A stretch of 64,000 nt of DNA, taken from the NCBI GenBank assembly GCA_017550745.1, contig JAFZOG010000152.1, positions 62,001 to 126,000 of the forward strand. Direction: 5' to 3'. A program made the translations under genes and the position numbers. The notes under the pieces were generated by a model that searched no databases, was not told where the DNA came from, and was given only the letters and a program-made list of their open reading frames with translations. Within the stretch, counting starts at the first letter, position 1; every line of letters starts with the position of its first letter. The DNA is from Clostridia bacterium. Lineage in GTDB: Bacteria; Bacillota; Clostridia; Christensenellales; Aristaeellaceae. Of the stretch, positions 53,516 through 61,888 are shown piece after piece.

Positions 53516-53544
53516 TTGCATCATCCGTCAAAATACATTATACT
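53516..53544 (+). promoter_or_regulatory. Sigma-A promoter of asp23-fakA
   Basis: TTGCAT and TATACT with a 17-bp spacer. Confidence 0.75.
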
Positions 53545-53551
53545 ATAGATT

Positions 53552-53574
53552 GATTCAGATTGTCCATCTGAATC
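53552..53574. promoter_or_regulatory. Perfect inverted repeat at the asp23-fakA start site
   Basis: GATTCAGAT, TGTCC, ATCTGAATC: a 9-bp perfect palindrome with a 5-bp spacer beginning 8 bp after the -10. It could be an operator or a 5' RNA hairpin. Confidence 0.5.
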
Positions 53575-53600
53575 AGAACCGGCTTTAAAGGAGGTTCGTA

Positions 53601-53954
53601 ATGATGGAGTGTAAAATCAAAAATGATCTGGGCACCATCTATATCGCTGAAGACGTGATGCTCAAGGTCGTTGGATATGCGGCATTGGAATGCTACGGTA
53701 TCGTGGCCATGTGCTCCAAGCGCGCCAAGGACGGCTTGGTGGAATGGCTGGGCCGGGAAAATTTGAGCAAGGGCGTGCAGGTGCGCCTGGTGGATGACCA
53801 GTTGGACGTGGATCTGTTCATCGTGGTGGAATACGGCATTTCCGTAGCCGAGGTGTGCAAAACCATCGTCGAGGTCGTTCGCTATAAGCTCGAGGGCATG
53901 ACGGGCGTCAAGGTTCGCTCCGTCAATATTTCCGTGGAAGGTATCCGCATTTGA
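53601..53954 (+). CDS. Asp23/Gls24 family envelope-stress protein
   Basis: A 117-aa protein of the Asp23 family (YloU-like). Typical features are GTIYIAEDVMLKVVGYAALECYGI, then VDLFIVVEYGISVAEVCKTI, and the C-terminal VRSVNISVEGIRI. These proteins associate with the inner face of the membrane and are linked to envelope stress. AAGGAGG precedes tandem ATGs (53601 or 53604). The yloU-fakA order is conserved in Firmicutes. Confidence 0.93.
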   Translation: MMECKIKNDLGTIYIAEDVMLKVVGYAALECYGIVAMCSKRAKDGLVEWLGRENLSKGVQVRLVDDQLDVDLFIVVEYGISVAEVCKTIVEVVRYKLEGMTGVKVRSVNISVEGIRI

Positions 53955-53984
53955 TTTTCCACGATTTGAACGGAGGGAAAACCT

Positions 53985-55634
53985 TTGATACAGGTACAGT
54001 CGATTGACGGGCTGCTGCTGCGGGAAATGGTGCTGGCGGGAGCGGCTTTACTGGAAAAGAACCGGGAGATGGTGGACGCCCTGAACGTTTTCCCCGTGCC
54101 CGACGGGGACACCGGCACCAACATGTCGCTGACCATGGCCAGCGCCACCAGGGAAATCAATTCCAAGGAATTTACCCGTGCGGACGAAGCGGCGGAGGCC
54201 CTGAGCAAAGGCGCGCTGCGGGGAGCACGGGGCAACAGCGGCGTCATCACCAGCCAGCTTTTTCGCGGGTTCGCCAAGGCATTAAAAGGTGTGGATAAAA
54301 TTACCCCCGTACTGTTTGCCGCCGCCCTGCAAAAGGGGGCAGAAACGGCTTACAAAGCAGTCATGAAGCCCAAGGAAGGCACCATCCTGACCGTTGCCCG
54401 CACCATCGCCGAGGACGCGGTGAAGCAGGCGGAAGCCGCGCCGGATGATTACGACGCGCTGTTCAACGTGATCCTGCAAAGCGGCGAAGCCATCCTGAAA
54501 CGCACGCCCGAAATGCTGCCCGTGCTGAAGCAGGCGGGGGTGGTGGACGCGGGCGGGCGGGGCCTGCTGCTGATCTACACCGGCTATGCCGCGGTGCTGC
54601 GGGGCGAGACCATCGAGGAAGCCGCGGCGGAGGAAGCCGCCGCAGAAGCAGCGGTGTTCGTGGACGACCACGACGCGCTGGAGGACATCAAATTCTCCTA
54701 CCACACCGGCTTCCAGGTGAAAAACATCAGGGATGAAGTGCAGGAAAGCGACATCGACCATTTCCGCCGCCGCCTGAACCGGGTGGGGGATACGGTGCTG
54801 CTGGAGGGCGGTAAAGAGGAGGGCCTCACCGCCCATGTGCATACCAACGATCCCGGCCGGGTGCTGCAATACGGCATGGAGCTGGGGGACCTGGTGAACA
54901 TCGATATTGAAAACCTGCTGGAAACCCGCAGGCAGAAAGAAGAAGCCGCGGCGGAACAGCACGCCAAGGAACCGCCCAAGCCTTTTGGCATGGTGAGCGT
55001 TTCCCTGGGGGAGGGCTTCTCCAGCATTTTGAAGGATTTGCAGGTGGACGCCATCGTGGAGGGCGGACAAACCATGAACCCCTCCATCGAGGACCTGTCC
55101 AAGGCCATCGAATCCGTGAACGCGGAAACGGTATTTGTGTTCCCCAATAACGGCAACATCATCCTGGCCGCGCAGCAGGCCGCGAAAATCAGCGATAAGC
55201 ACGTAGTGGTCATCCCCACCAAGAATGTGGCCATGGGCATTGCCGCGGCGGTGGCTTTCCAGCCTGACATGAGCGCTGATGAAAATGCCAAGCGCATGGA
55301 GGAAGCCGCCCAGAAAGTGCGCACAGGCACCATCACCTACGCCGTGCGCGACAGCGATTTTGAGGATATGCATATTGCCGAGGGCGATATCATCGGCCTG
55401 CACAACGGCAAAGTGGAGTTCAAGTCCGATAACGTGCATGATGTGGCCTTGGCGCTGCTCAAAGCCATCGTGACCGAGGACGACGGCCTGGTGACCGTGT
55501 ATTACGGCGCGGACACCAAGGAAGAGGACGCCGAAGCCCTGGGCGCGGAGATCGAAGAATTGTATCCCGACTGCGACGTGGAAGTGCATGCGGGCGGACA
55601 GCCGCTGTATTATTACCTGCTGGCGGTGGAATAA
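53985..55634 (+). CDS. fakA: Fatty acid kinase catalytic subunit (DAK2 domain, FakA/YloV)
   Basis: A 549-aa cytoplasmic kinase that phosphorylates fatty acids held by FakB. The N-terminal DAK2 domain has NVFPVPDGDTGTNMSLTM (about 36-53) with Mg-binding aspartates and GARGNSGVITSQLF. A central linker and the C-terminal DegV-like FakA domain (FPNNGNIILAAQQAA) follow. The start is TTG, 7 nt after GGAGGG; the first residues match the family. It lies 30 bp after asp23. No fakB is in the window. Confidence 0.93.
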   Translation: MIQVQSIDGLLLREMVLAGAALLEKNREMVDALNVFPVPDGDTGTNMSLTMASATREINSKEFTRADEAAEALSKGALRGARGNSGVITSQLFRGFAKALKGVDKITPVLFAAALQKGAETAYKAVMKPKEGTILTVARTIAEDAVKQAEAAPDDYDALFNVILQSGEAILKRTPEMLPVLKQAGVVDAGGRGLLLIYTGYAAVLRGETIEEAAAEEAAAEAAVFVDDHDALEDIKFSYHTGFQVKNIRDEVQESDIDHFRRRLNRVGDTVLLEGGKEEGLTAHVHTNDPGRVLQYGMELGDLVNIDIENLLETRRQKEEAAAEQHAKEPPKPFGMVSVSLGEGFSSILKDLQVDAIVEGGQTMNPSIEDLSKAIESVNAETVFVFPNNGNIILAAQQAAKISDKHVVVIPTKNVAMGIAAAVAFQPDMSADENAKRMEEAAQKVRTGTITYAVRDSDFEDMHIAEGDIIGLHNGKVEFKSDNVHDVALALLKAIVTEDDGLVTVYYGADTKEEDAEALGAEIEELYPDCDVEVHAGGQPLYYYLLAVE

Positions 55635-55659
55635 AAATCTGATAAGGCTGCTTACCGTG

Positions 55660-55694
55660 GGGGCTGCTGCACTTTTTTGTTAGTGCAACAGCTC
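55660..55694. repeat. Hairpin of the GCTGTTGCACT repeat family, likely terminator of fakA
   Basis: GGGCTGCTGCACT pairs with AGTGCAACAGCTC around a loop of T residues. Related wording occurs at 16643-16675. Confidence 0.55.
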
Positions 55695-55811
55695 CTTTGA
55701 TTCGGCCGCATTTACCAATTTTGCAGCATTTCCTTTTCATTTTGGCCGTGCTGTGGTATACTGAATTGTATATTTCCGCCGGAACGCGCTTCCGGCAGAT
55801 GAGGTGATTTC

Positions 55812-58352
55812 ATGCGGGAAACGCTGCTGGCCGTGGACGGAAACAGCCTGATGCACCGAGCCTTTCACGCCCTGCCGCTGCTTGACACGGGCGGCACGTA
55901 CACCAACGCCGCCTTCGGCTTTTTATCCATGCTGCTCAAAGCTGTGCAGGAGGTATCGCCGCGTTATATCGCCGTGGCGTTTGACCTGCCCGTCCCCACC
56001 TTCCGCCACACCGCCTATGCCGACTATAAGGCGGGCCGCCGCGCCATGCCGGAGGAGCTGAAACCCCAGTTTCCGCTGATCAGGGAAATCTTGGGCGAAA
56101 TGAAGCTGGGCGTGCTGACGGCGGAGGGCTACGAGGCCGATGATATCCTGGGCACGCTGTCCGTCAAGTGCCGGGACAACGGGCTGGACTGCGTGCTGCT
56201 CACCGGCGACCGGGATGCGCTGCAATTGATCGGCGACGGAACAAAGGTGCTTTTTACCCGGAAGGGGATCACGGAAAGCACGCTGTTCGATTCCGCCGGG
56301 GTGAAGGAATACTTCGGCGTCACACCAGAGCAGGTGACAGACTGGAAGGGCCTGATGGGAGACGCCAGCGACAACATTCCCGGCATTCCCGGCGTGGGGG
56401 AGAAGACCGCGCTGAAACTGCTGGGCGAGTACGGCACGCTGGAAAACGTGCTGGCCCATGGGGATGAAATCAAGGGCAAGCTGGGCGAAAAGGTGCGGGA
56501 CAACGCGGAGCTCGCCAGGTTTTCCAAAGACCTGGCCACCATCCGCCCCACCGCGCCGATCATATTTGACCTGAATGCATTCGACGCTTCCCATATGGCG
56601 GAAGGACTGGCTGTTTTGCGCAAATACCAGCTGAACGGCATCGCGTCCAGGCTGGAAAAAATGTCGCCCGCCGCGGAAAGCGTTTCGGAAGAAACCGGTA
56701 AAGAAGCGGAGTTTGCCGAGGAAACGTTGCAAACCGCGGAAGAAATCGGCCGCTTCCTTTCGTTTATCAAGGGACAGCCCGCCGCCCTGCACGTGACGCC
56801 CACCCGCATGACCGTGGCCGGGCGGGGCCGCCTGGGAGAGATCGCGCTGCAGCAGGATATGCTGTCGGCGGGTTTGCTGCCGGACGAAGCCTGGCAGGCG
56901 CTCAGGCCCCTGCTGTCCGAAAAGCTGTATGTCCACGACGGGAAAGCCCTCCTGCATCAATTGGCCGATATGGGCCTGCCCCTGCCGTCGTTCGCCTGGG
57001 ATACCATGCTGGGGGCGTATCTGCACAATCCCCAGGAAAAGTCCTATGCCCTGTCCCAGTTCACCCGGGAGGACGCGGCGGGCGTGCTGACGCTGGCTGA
57101 AAAACAGCGCAGGCAGCTGGAAGAGGAAGGCATGACATCCCTCATGCGGGACGTGGAAATGCCGCTGCTGTATGTGCTCTTTGATATGGAGCAGGCCGGC
57201 TTCCAGGTGGACGGCCAGGTGCTGCGGGAGCTGGGCGCGGCGTTTACGAAGCAGGCGGAGGAATTAAAGGAAGAAGTATACAGGCTCACCGGCGTTTCAG
57301 GCTTCAACCTGAACAGCACCCAGCAGCTGGGCAAGGTGCTGTTTGAAACCCTGGATTTGCCGCACGGCAAAAAGACCACCCGCGGCTATTCCACCGACGC
57401 GGAAACCCTGGAAAAGCTGGCCGACCTGCACTCCTGCATTCCGCCCATCCTGAAATACCGCCAGGTGGTGAAGCTGAACAGCACCTATATCGACGCGCTG
57501 CTGCGCAAGATGGACGCGACGGGCAGGGTGCATACGTATTTCGATCAGACCGGCACAGCCACGGGCCGCATATCGTCCAGCGAACCCAACCTGCAGAATA
57601 TTCCCGTCCGCACGGAAATGGGCCGGGAGATCCGCAAGGCGTTCATCACGAAGCCCGGCTGCGTGCTGGCCGACGCGGATTACAGCCAGATCGAGCTGCG
57701 CGTGCTGGCCCATTTTTCCGGCGACCCGGCCATGGTGGACGCTTTTAGGAACGGCCAGGACGTGCATACCCGCACGGCGGCGGAGGTGTACGGCGTGCCC
57801 ATGGAGCAGGTGACCCGGGAAATGCGCTCCAGCGCGAAGGCCGTGAACTTCGGCCTGGTGTACGGCATCAGCGAATTCGGCCTGGCCCGGAACATCGGCG
57901 TCAGCCGGAAGCGGGCCGGGGAATTCATCGCCCGGTATTTTGACCGCTATCCCGGGGTGAAGCGGTTCATGGATGAAGCCGTGAAAGTGGGCTATGACAA
58001 GGGCTACGCCGTTACCCTGATGGGCAGGCGGCGTCAGCTGCCCGAGCTGAAAGCCGGCAACGCCAACACCCGGAATTTCGGCGAGCGCGCCGCCATGAAC
58101 ACCCCCGTCCAGGGCACGGCGGCGGACATCATCAAGCTGGCCATGGTGCGGGTGCATGACACGCTGAAAAAAGAGGGCCTGCAGGCCAGGCTGATTTTGC
58201 AGGTACACGACGAATTATTGATCGAAGCGCCCAGGGAAGAAAAAGAAACCGTCTGCCGCATCCTGCAGGAGTGCATGGAGCAGGTGTTCACTCTCTCGGT
58301 GCCGCTGGCAGCGGAGGTCAAGACGGGGCAGAGCTGGTTTGAGACGAAGTAG
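55812..58352 (+). CDS. polA: DNA polymerase I
   Basis: An 846-aa repair and Okazaki-fragment polymerase. Residues 1 to about 265 are the 5'-3' exonuclease (LLAVDGNSLMHRAFHA, DILGTL, LTGDRDALQLI). The middle domain (about 300-480) lacks the D-x-E and other acidic residues of an active 3'-5' proofreading site. Polymerase motif A is DADYSQIELRVLAHFSGD near 620 and motif C is QVHDELLIEAP near 796. AGGTG precedes the start, and an extended -10 (TGGTATACT) lies at about 55753-55761. Confidence 0.96.
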   Translation: MRETLLAVDGNSLMHRAFHALPLLDTGGTYTNAAFGFLSMLLKAVQEVSPRYIAVAFDLPVPTFRHTAYADYKAGRRAMPEELKPQFPLIREILGEMKLGVLTAEGYEADDILGTLSVKCRDNGLDCVLLTGDRDALQLIGDGTKVLFTRKGITESTLFDSAGVKEYFGVTPEQVTDWKGLMGDASDNIPGIPGVGEKTALKLLGEYGTLENVLAHGDEIKGKLGEKVRDNAELARFSKDLATIRPTAPIIFDLNAFDASHMAEGLAVLRKYQLNGIASRLEKMSPAAESVSEETGKEAEFAEETLQTAEEIGRFLSFIKGQPAALHVTPTRMTVAGRGRLGEIALQQDMLSAGLLPDEAWQALRPLLSEKLYVHDGKALLHQLADMGLPLPSFAWDTMLGAYLHNPQEKSYALSQFTREDAAGVLTLAEKQRRQLEEEGMTSLMRDVEMPLLYVLFDMEQAGFQVDGQVLRELGAAFTKQAEELKEEVYRLTGVSGFNLNSTQQLGKVLFETLDLPHGKKTTRGYSTDAETLEKLADLHSCIPPILKYRQVVKLNSTYIDALLRKMDATGRVHTYFDQTGTATGRISSSEPNLQNIPVRTEMGREIRKAFITKPGCVLADADYSQIELRVLAHFSGDPAMVDAFRNGQDVHTRTAAEVYGVPMEQVTREMRSSAKAVNFGLVYGISEFGLARNIGVSRKRAGEFIARYFDRYPGVKRFMDEAVKVGYDKGYAVTLMGRRRQLPELKAGNANTRNFGERAAMNTPVQGTAADIIKLAMVRVHDTLKKEGLQARLILQVHDELLIEAPREEKETVCRILQECMEQVFTLSVPLAAEVKTGQSWFETK

Positions 58353-58390
58353 CGGCATCCTGTTTGACGCGGTAATTGAGGTGGAAATCT

Positions 58391-58846
58391 TTGTTATCTA
58401 GATCGATCAAGTGGATGTTGATCATTACCGTTGTTTTCGTATTGGCTGTCATGTCTCTGTATTTATCCATTTACTTTTATGAAAAAGGGATGTATGCTTA
58501 TGAGGTCATCCATGCTTCAACTCTTCGCTGGGTTTTTCCAGTGCATGAATTTGATACAGAAACAGGCAGGGAATGGAATACACTTAAACAATACCATTTA
58601 TCCGCGTCAAAAAAGGATGAGTTGATCGCTTATGCTGTCTCGAATCAATGGAACACGCTGCCATTCACAGAAGCGCAACTACTCGATGAATTGTTAAACA
58701 ATTATCCGGATGAAACAATTGAACAAATGAAGAATGCACAAAATGGTTATTGGATGGATGTGTATAACCAAAACCGGCGCAGATACCTATGCCTCATTGA
58801 TATTGACAGTTCCATGTTATATATTCGGAGTTCAAGTGTGTTATGA
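58391..58846 (+). CDS. Small membrane-anchored protein of unknown function
   Basis: About 151 aa. One hydrophobic helix near the N-terminus (WMLIITVVFVLAVMSLYLSIYF) is followed by a polar domain of some 110 residues with many Tyr, Trp and Asn. I do not recognise a family. No ATG fits; a TTG at 58391 lies 6 nt after GAGGTGG, and a TTG at 58376 is the alternative. The gene is more AT-rich than polA and coaE around it. Its stop overlaps the coaE start (ATGA), so it is probably cotranscribed. Confidence 0.6.
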   Translation: MLSRSIKWMLIITVVFVLAVMSLYLSIYFYEKGMYAYEVIHASTLRWVFPVHEFDTETGREWNTLKQYHLSASKKDELIAYAVSNQWNTLPFTEAQLLDELLNNYPDETIEQMKNAQNGYWMDVYNQNRRRYLCLIDIDSSMLYIRSSSVL

Positions 58847-59442
58847 GTAAGTATGTGATCGGCCTTACCGGAGGTATCGCCTGCGGCAAGAGCAATTTAT
58901 CCAAAGCATTAAAAGAACATGGCGTGCCGGTGATCGACGCGGACGAGATTTCCCGCGCCCTCACGGCCAGGAACGGGGCGGCCCTGCCCGCCATCCGGGA
59001 ACGCTTCGGAGACAGGGTGTTCGACGGGGACGAGCTGAACCGCCGGGCATTATCCGACATCGTGTTCAGCGATCCGAAGGAGCTGGAAGCGCTGAACGGC
59101 ATCCTGCATCCCATGGTGCTTGCCGAAATCCACCGGCAGATAGACGAAACGGAGGGCCCGGTGGTGATGGACGTGCCGCTGCTTTATGAAGTCGGCATGG
59201 ATTCCTGGTGCCAGGAAATCTGGTGCGCATACGTGCCGCAGAAGGAGCAGGTGCGCCGGGTGCGCAAGCGGGGCGCGATTACCTGGAAGGAAGCGCTGCG
59301 CCGCATCCATTCCCAGATGCCCGTAATGGAAAAACGCCGCCTGGCCGACCACGTCATCCGCACGGAAGGCCCCAAGGCCGAAAGCGCCGAAATCGCGCTG
59401 GGCCTTTGGCGGGACGCGCTGAAGCGGCTGGAAGAAAAATAA
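58843..59442 (+). CDS. coaE: Dephospho-CoA kinase
   Basis: A 199-aa P-loop kinase doing the last step of coenzyme A synthesis. GLTGGIACGKSNLS holds the P-loop (10-17). VIDADEISR (about 29-37) and VMDVPLLYEVG (about 107-117) are family motifs. Length is typical. It overlaps the upstream small gene by 4 bp. polA and coaE are near neighbours in Bacillus too. Confidence 0.95.
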   Translation: MSKYVIGLTGGIACGKSNLSKALKEHGVPVIDADEISRALTARNGAALPAIRERFGDRVFDGDELNRRALSDIVFSDPKELEALNGILHPMVLAEIHRQIDETEGPVVMDVPLLYEVGMDSWCQEIWCAYVPQKEQVRRVRKRGAITWKEALRRIHSQMPVMEKRRLADHVIRTEGPKAESAEIALGLWRDALKRLEEK

Positions 59443-59464
59443 AACAGACAACAGGAGTTCCTTC

Positions 59465-60187
59465 ATGACTGATTATCCTTCTCCCGTCCCCAGTTCCGCC
59501 CCGCCGGAGCAGCGCAACCGCCGCGCCGGACGAACGCCGGGCCGCCATGCAAAGCCCAAGAAGCCGCTACTGATCACCTGGTGGCAATGGCTCATACTGG
59601 CGGCGCTGGCGGGCGTGATCGTGTACCAGATCGGCCAGATCAATCAGGCAGCCGCAAAGCTGGACGCCCTGTATCAGCTCCGCCGGGAGGAACAGGAGCG
59701 CTATCAGAAAAACGTGGACGCCCATGAGCCGCGCTACCGCGACCTGATCGAGCAGTACGCGGCGGAATATGACATCAACCCGGCTTATGTATCGGCCATC
59801 ATCAAACAGGAAAGCAACTATGATCCCCGGGCTGTGAGCAGCAAAGGCGCCCGAGGACTGATGCAGTTCATGCCCGATACCTTCAATTGGGTGAAGAAAA
59901 ACTGCGGCTACCGCTCGGCGGATTTTGACGTGCTGTACGAGCCGGAGGCCGCCATCAAGATGGGCTGTTACCTGCTGCGCTATATCATCAAGCAAATCGG
60001 CACGGACGACCCGATTTTGGTAGCCTGCGCTTATCACGCGGGCTGGGGCGTGGTGCCCACCTGGCTGCAGAATTATTCTTCCGACGGCCGAACCTTGCGG
60101 GTTTCCGAAATCCCAAAATCCGACACGCAGACTTACGCGGGAAGGGTGGTGAACTCCTATGCGATTTACTTGCAGCACTACTACTAA
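59465..60187 (+). CDS. Membrane-anchored lytic transglycosylase (SLT domain)
   Basis: A 240-aa protein with a basic, proline-rich cytoplasmic N-terminus (1-36), one helix (38-58) and an extracellular SLT domain. The catalytic glutamate is Glu116 in IIKQESNYDPRAVSSKGARGLMQFMP-like sequence (positions 112-137), and ACAYHAGWGVV completes the fold. It cleaves peptidoglycan to 1,6-anhydro ends. It resembles Slt proteins placed after coaE in many Clostridia. The next gene overlaps its end by 29 bp. Confidence 0.92.
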   Translation: MTDYPSPVPSSAPPEQRNRRAGRTPGRHAKPKKPLLITWWQWLILAALAGVIVYQIGQINQAAAKLDALYQLRREEQERYQKNVDAHEPRYRDLIEQYAAEYDINPAYVSAIIKQESNYDPRAVSSKGARGLMQFMPDTFNWVKKNCGYRSADFDVLYEPEAAIKMGCYLLRYIIKQIGTDDPILVACAYHAGWGVVPTWLQNYSSDGRTLRVSEIPKSDTQTYAGRVVNSYAIYLQHYY

Positions 60188-61805
60188 AGTGGCGTCGGGA
60201 GCGGGGAGAGCGGTATACTGTCATGCCGCGGGCCCCATTTCGCACGGAAAAATCTTCTGCCGCTTGGCAGCCTTGGTTCTTGTCCTGACCCTTCTGTGCC
60301 CCCACGCCCTGGCTACCACCATGGACGATATCCTGTCCCTGGGGATGATCTCGGTCAAAACCCAGTACTTGAACCCCCTGCAGGCAGAGGAAAGGGAATT
60401 TCAATCCCTGACTGCCCTGATTTACGAAGGCCTGTTTTCACTGGATGACGATTACATGCCGCAGCTCTGCCTGGCAGCTTCCTGCGATTCCACCACCGAC
60501 GGCAAGCACTGGACGGTGCGCATCCGCCCCGACGTGTATTTCCATGACGGCCGGCAGCTGACCGCTTACGACGTGGAAGCCACCATCAATGAGATCCTGC
60601 GCCTGGCGAACGCGGGCCTGGGACAGTATAATCAGCTGAAATACATCGTCAGCTCCGTGTCGGTCAACAGCGCGGAATCGCTGCAGATCACCGTCAGCCG
60701 CCCTTATTATGCCGTCCGCTTCGCGCTGACCTTCCCTGTGCTCCCCAAGGATCAGGTGCAGGCCGCGCAGCCCGCGGGCACGGGGCCCTTCAAGGTGGAC
60801 CAGTTCCTCCCGGCGAACCTGCTGCATCTGTCGGCCAATGAAAACTATTGGAACGGCGCGCCGACGGTGCAGGGCATCAACGTGGAATTCAAGGCCACCA
60901 ACCGCGAACTGATCATGGATTATGAATACAACCGCATCGACGCCGCCATTACCCGCAGCGCTTCCGCAGGGCAGTACCAGACGGGCCTTACCAACCTGAA
61001 CATCGCTTACCGGACCCGCCAGCTGGAAACCCTGCTGCTCAACGACAGCGCCAACGCCTTCCCGCTGAACAACGTGGAGATCAGAAAAGCCATCCGCTGC
61101 GCCATCGACTTTAACGCCATCGCCAACACTGTGTATATGGGCATGGCGAAACGAACGGATACGCCTATGCCCGCCGGTACCTGGATGTACAAGGACAACG
61201 ACGCCTATGCCTACAACCCGGAGAAAGCGCGCCAGATATTGGATGAGCAGGGGTGGAAGTCCAATCCCAACCGCGACAACGGCATCCGCTATACCACCGT
61301 GACGGTGAATGGCAAGCAGGAGGAAAGGCGTCTGCGCCTCGGCCTGTATGTGTACGAGGAGCAGGATAACTCCGTGCGCGTGCAGGTGGCGGGCCTGATC
61401 GCCGACTATCTGGCCGCCGTGGGCATCAGCGTGCACGTGGAAACCGTCAGCTACGCCGCCGCCGCCGCAAGGCTGCAGGCAAGGAACTATGATATGGCCA
61501 TCGCCGCCTTCCAGATGGACGTGGTGCCAGACCCCGGTTTCCTGCTTATGCCCGGCAATACAGGCAACTACACCGGCTATCGCTCCACCGCGATGGACAA
61601 GCTGTGCAAGGCTATGCGCGAGGAAAGGGAATTCGCCCAGTATAAGCAGCTGCTTTGGGATATCCAGGATCAGTTCGCAGCGGACTGTCCCTTCATCTGC
61701 ATGTGGTACCGGGCAGGCGCGCTGCTGACACGCAAGGTGTTTACAACTGTCCGCGACGTGCGCGAGCCTGAAATCATGCGGGGGATTGAGAGCGTCGGCA
61801 AATGA
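60159..61805 (+). CDS. ABC transporter substrate-binding protein, family 5 (peptide-binding type)
   Basis: A 548-aa extracellular protein of the SBP_bac_5 (OppA/DppA) family. The signal sequence core is LAALVLVLTLLCPHALA, preceded by an unusually long N-terminus of about 33 residues. FHDGRQLTAYDV and AAQPAGTGPFKVDQF are typical, as is the late DPGFLLMPGNTGNYTGY. The start at 60159 overlaps the transglycosylase gene and follows GGTGGTG; an internal start nearer the signal core is possible but has no ribosome-binding site. No permease or ATPase is adjacent. Confidence 0.85.
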   Translation: MRFTCSTTTKVASGAGRAVYCHAAGPISHGKIFCRLAALVLVLTLLCPHALATTMDDILSLGMISVKTQYLNPLQAEEREFQSLTALIYEGLFSLDDDYMPQLCLAASCDSTTDGKHWTVRIRPDVYFHDGRQLTAYDVEATINEILRLANAGLGQYNQLKYIVSSVSVNSAESLQITVSRPYYAVRFALTFPVLPKDQVQAAQPAGTGPFKVDQFLPANLLHLSANENYWNGAPTVQGINVEFKATNRELIMDYEYNRIDAAITRSASAGQYQTGLTNLNIAYRTRQLETLLLNDSANAFPLNNVEIRKAIRCAIDFNAIANTVYMGMAKRTDTPMPAGTWMYKDNDAYAYNPEKARQILDEQGWKSNPNRDNGIRYTTVTVNGKQEERRLRLGLYVYEEQDNSVRVQVAGLIADYLAAVGISVHVETVSYAAAAARLQARNYDMAIAAFQMDVVPDPGFLLMPGNTGNYTGYRSTAMDKLCKAMREEREFAQYKQLLWDIQDQFAADCPFICMWYRAGALLTRKVFTTVRDVREPEIMRGIESVGK

Positions 61806-61840
61806 CGTGCCCGCGTGAAAGCGGCATTCAACAGCCCCCC

Positions 61841-61882
61841 AAATACAATGAACCGGCGCGGAATCGCCGGTTCACTGTATTT
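61841..61882. terminator. Bidirectional terminator
   Basis: TGAACCGGCG and CGCCGGTTCA pair, extended by AAATACA/TGTATTT, between the convergent SBP and flotillin genes. Confidence 0.85.
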
Positions 61883-61888
61883 ATCAGA

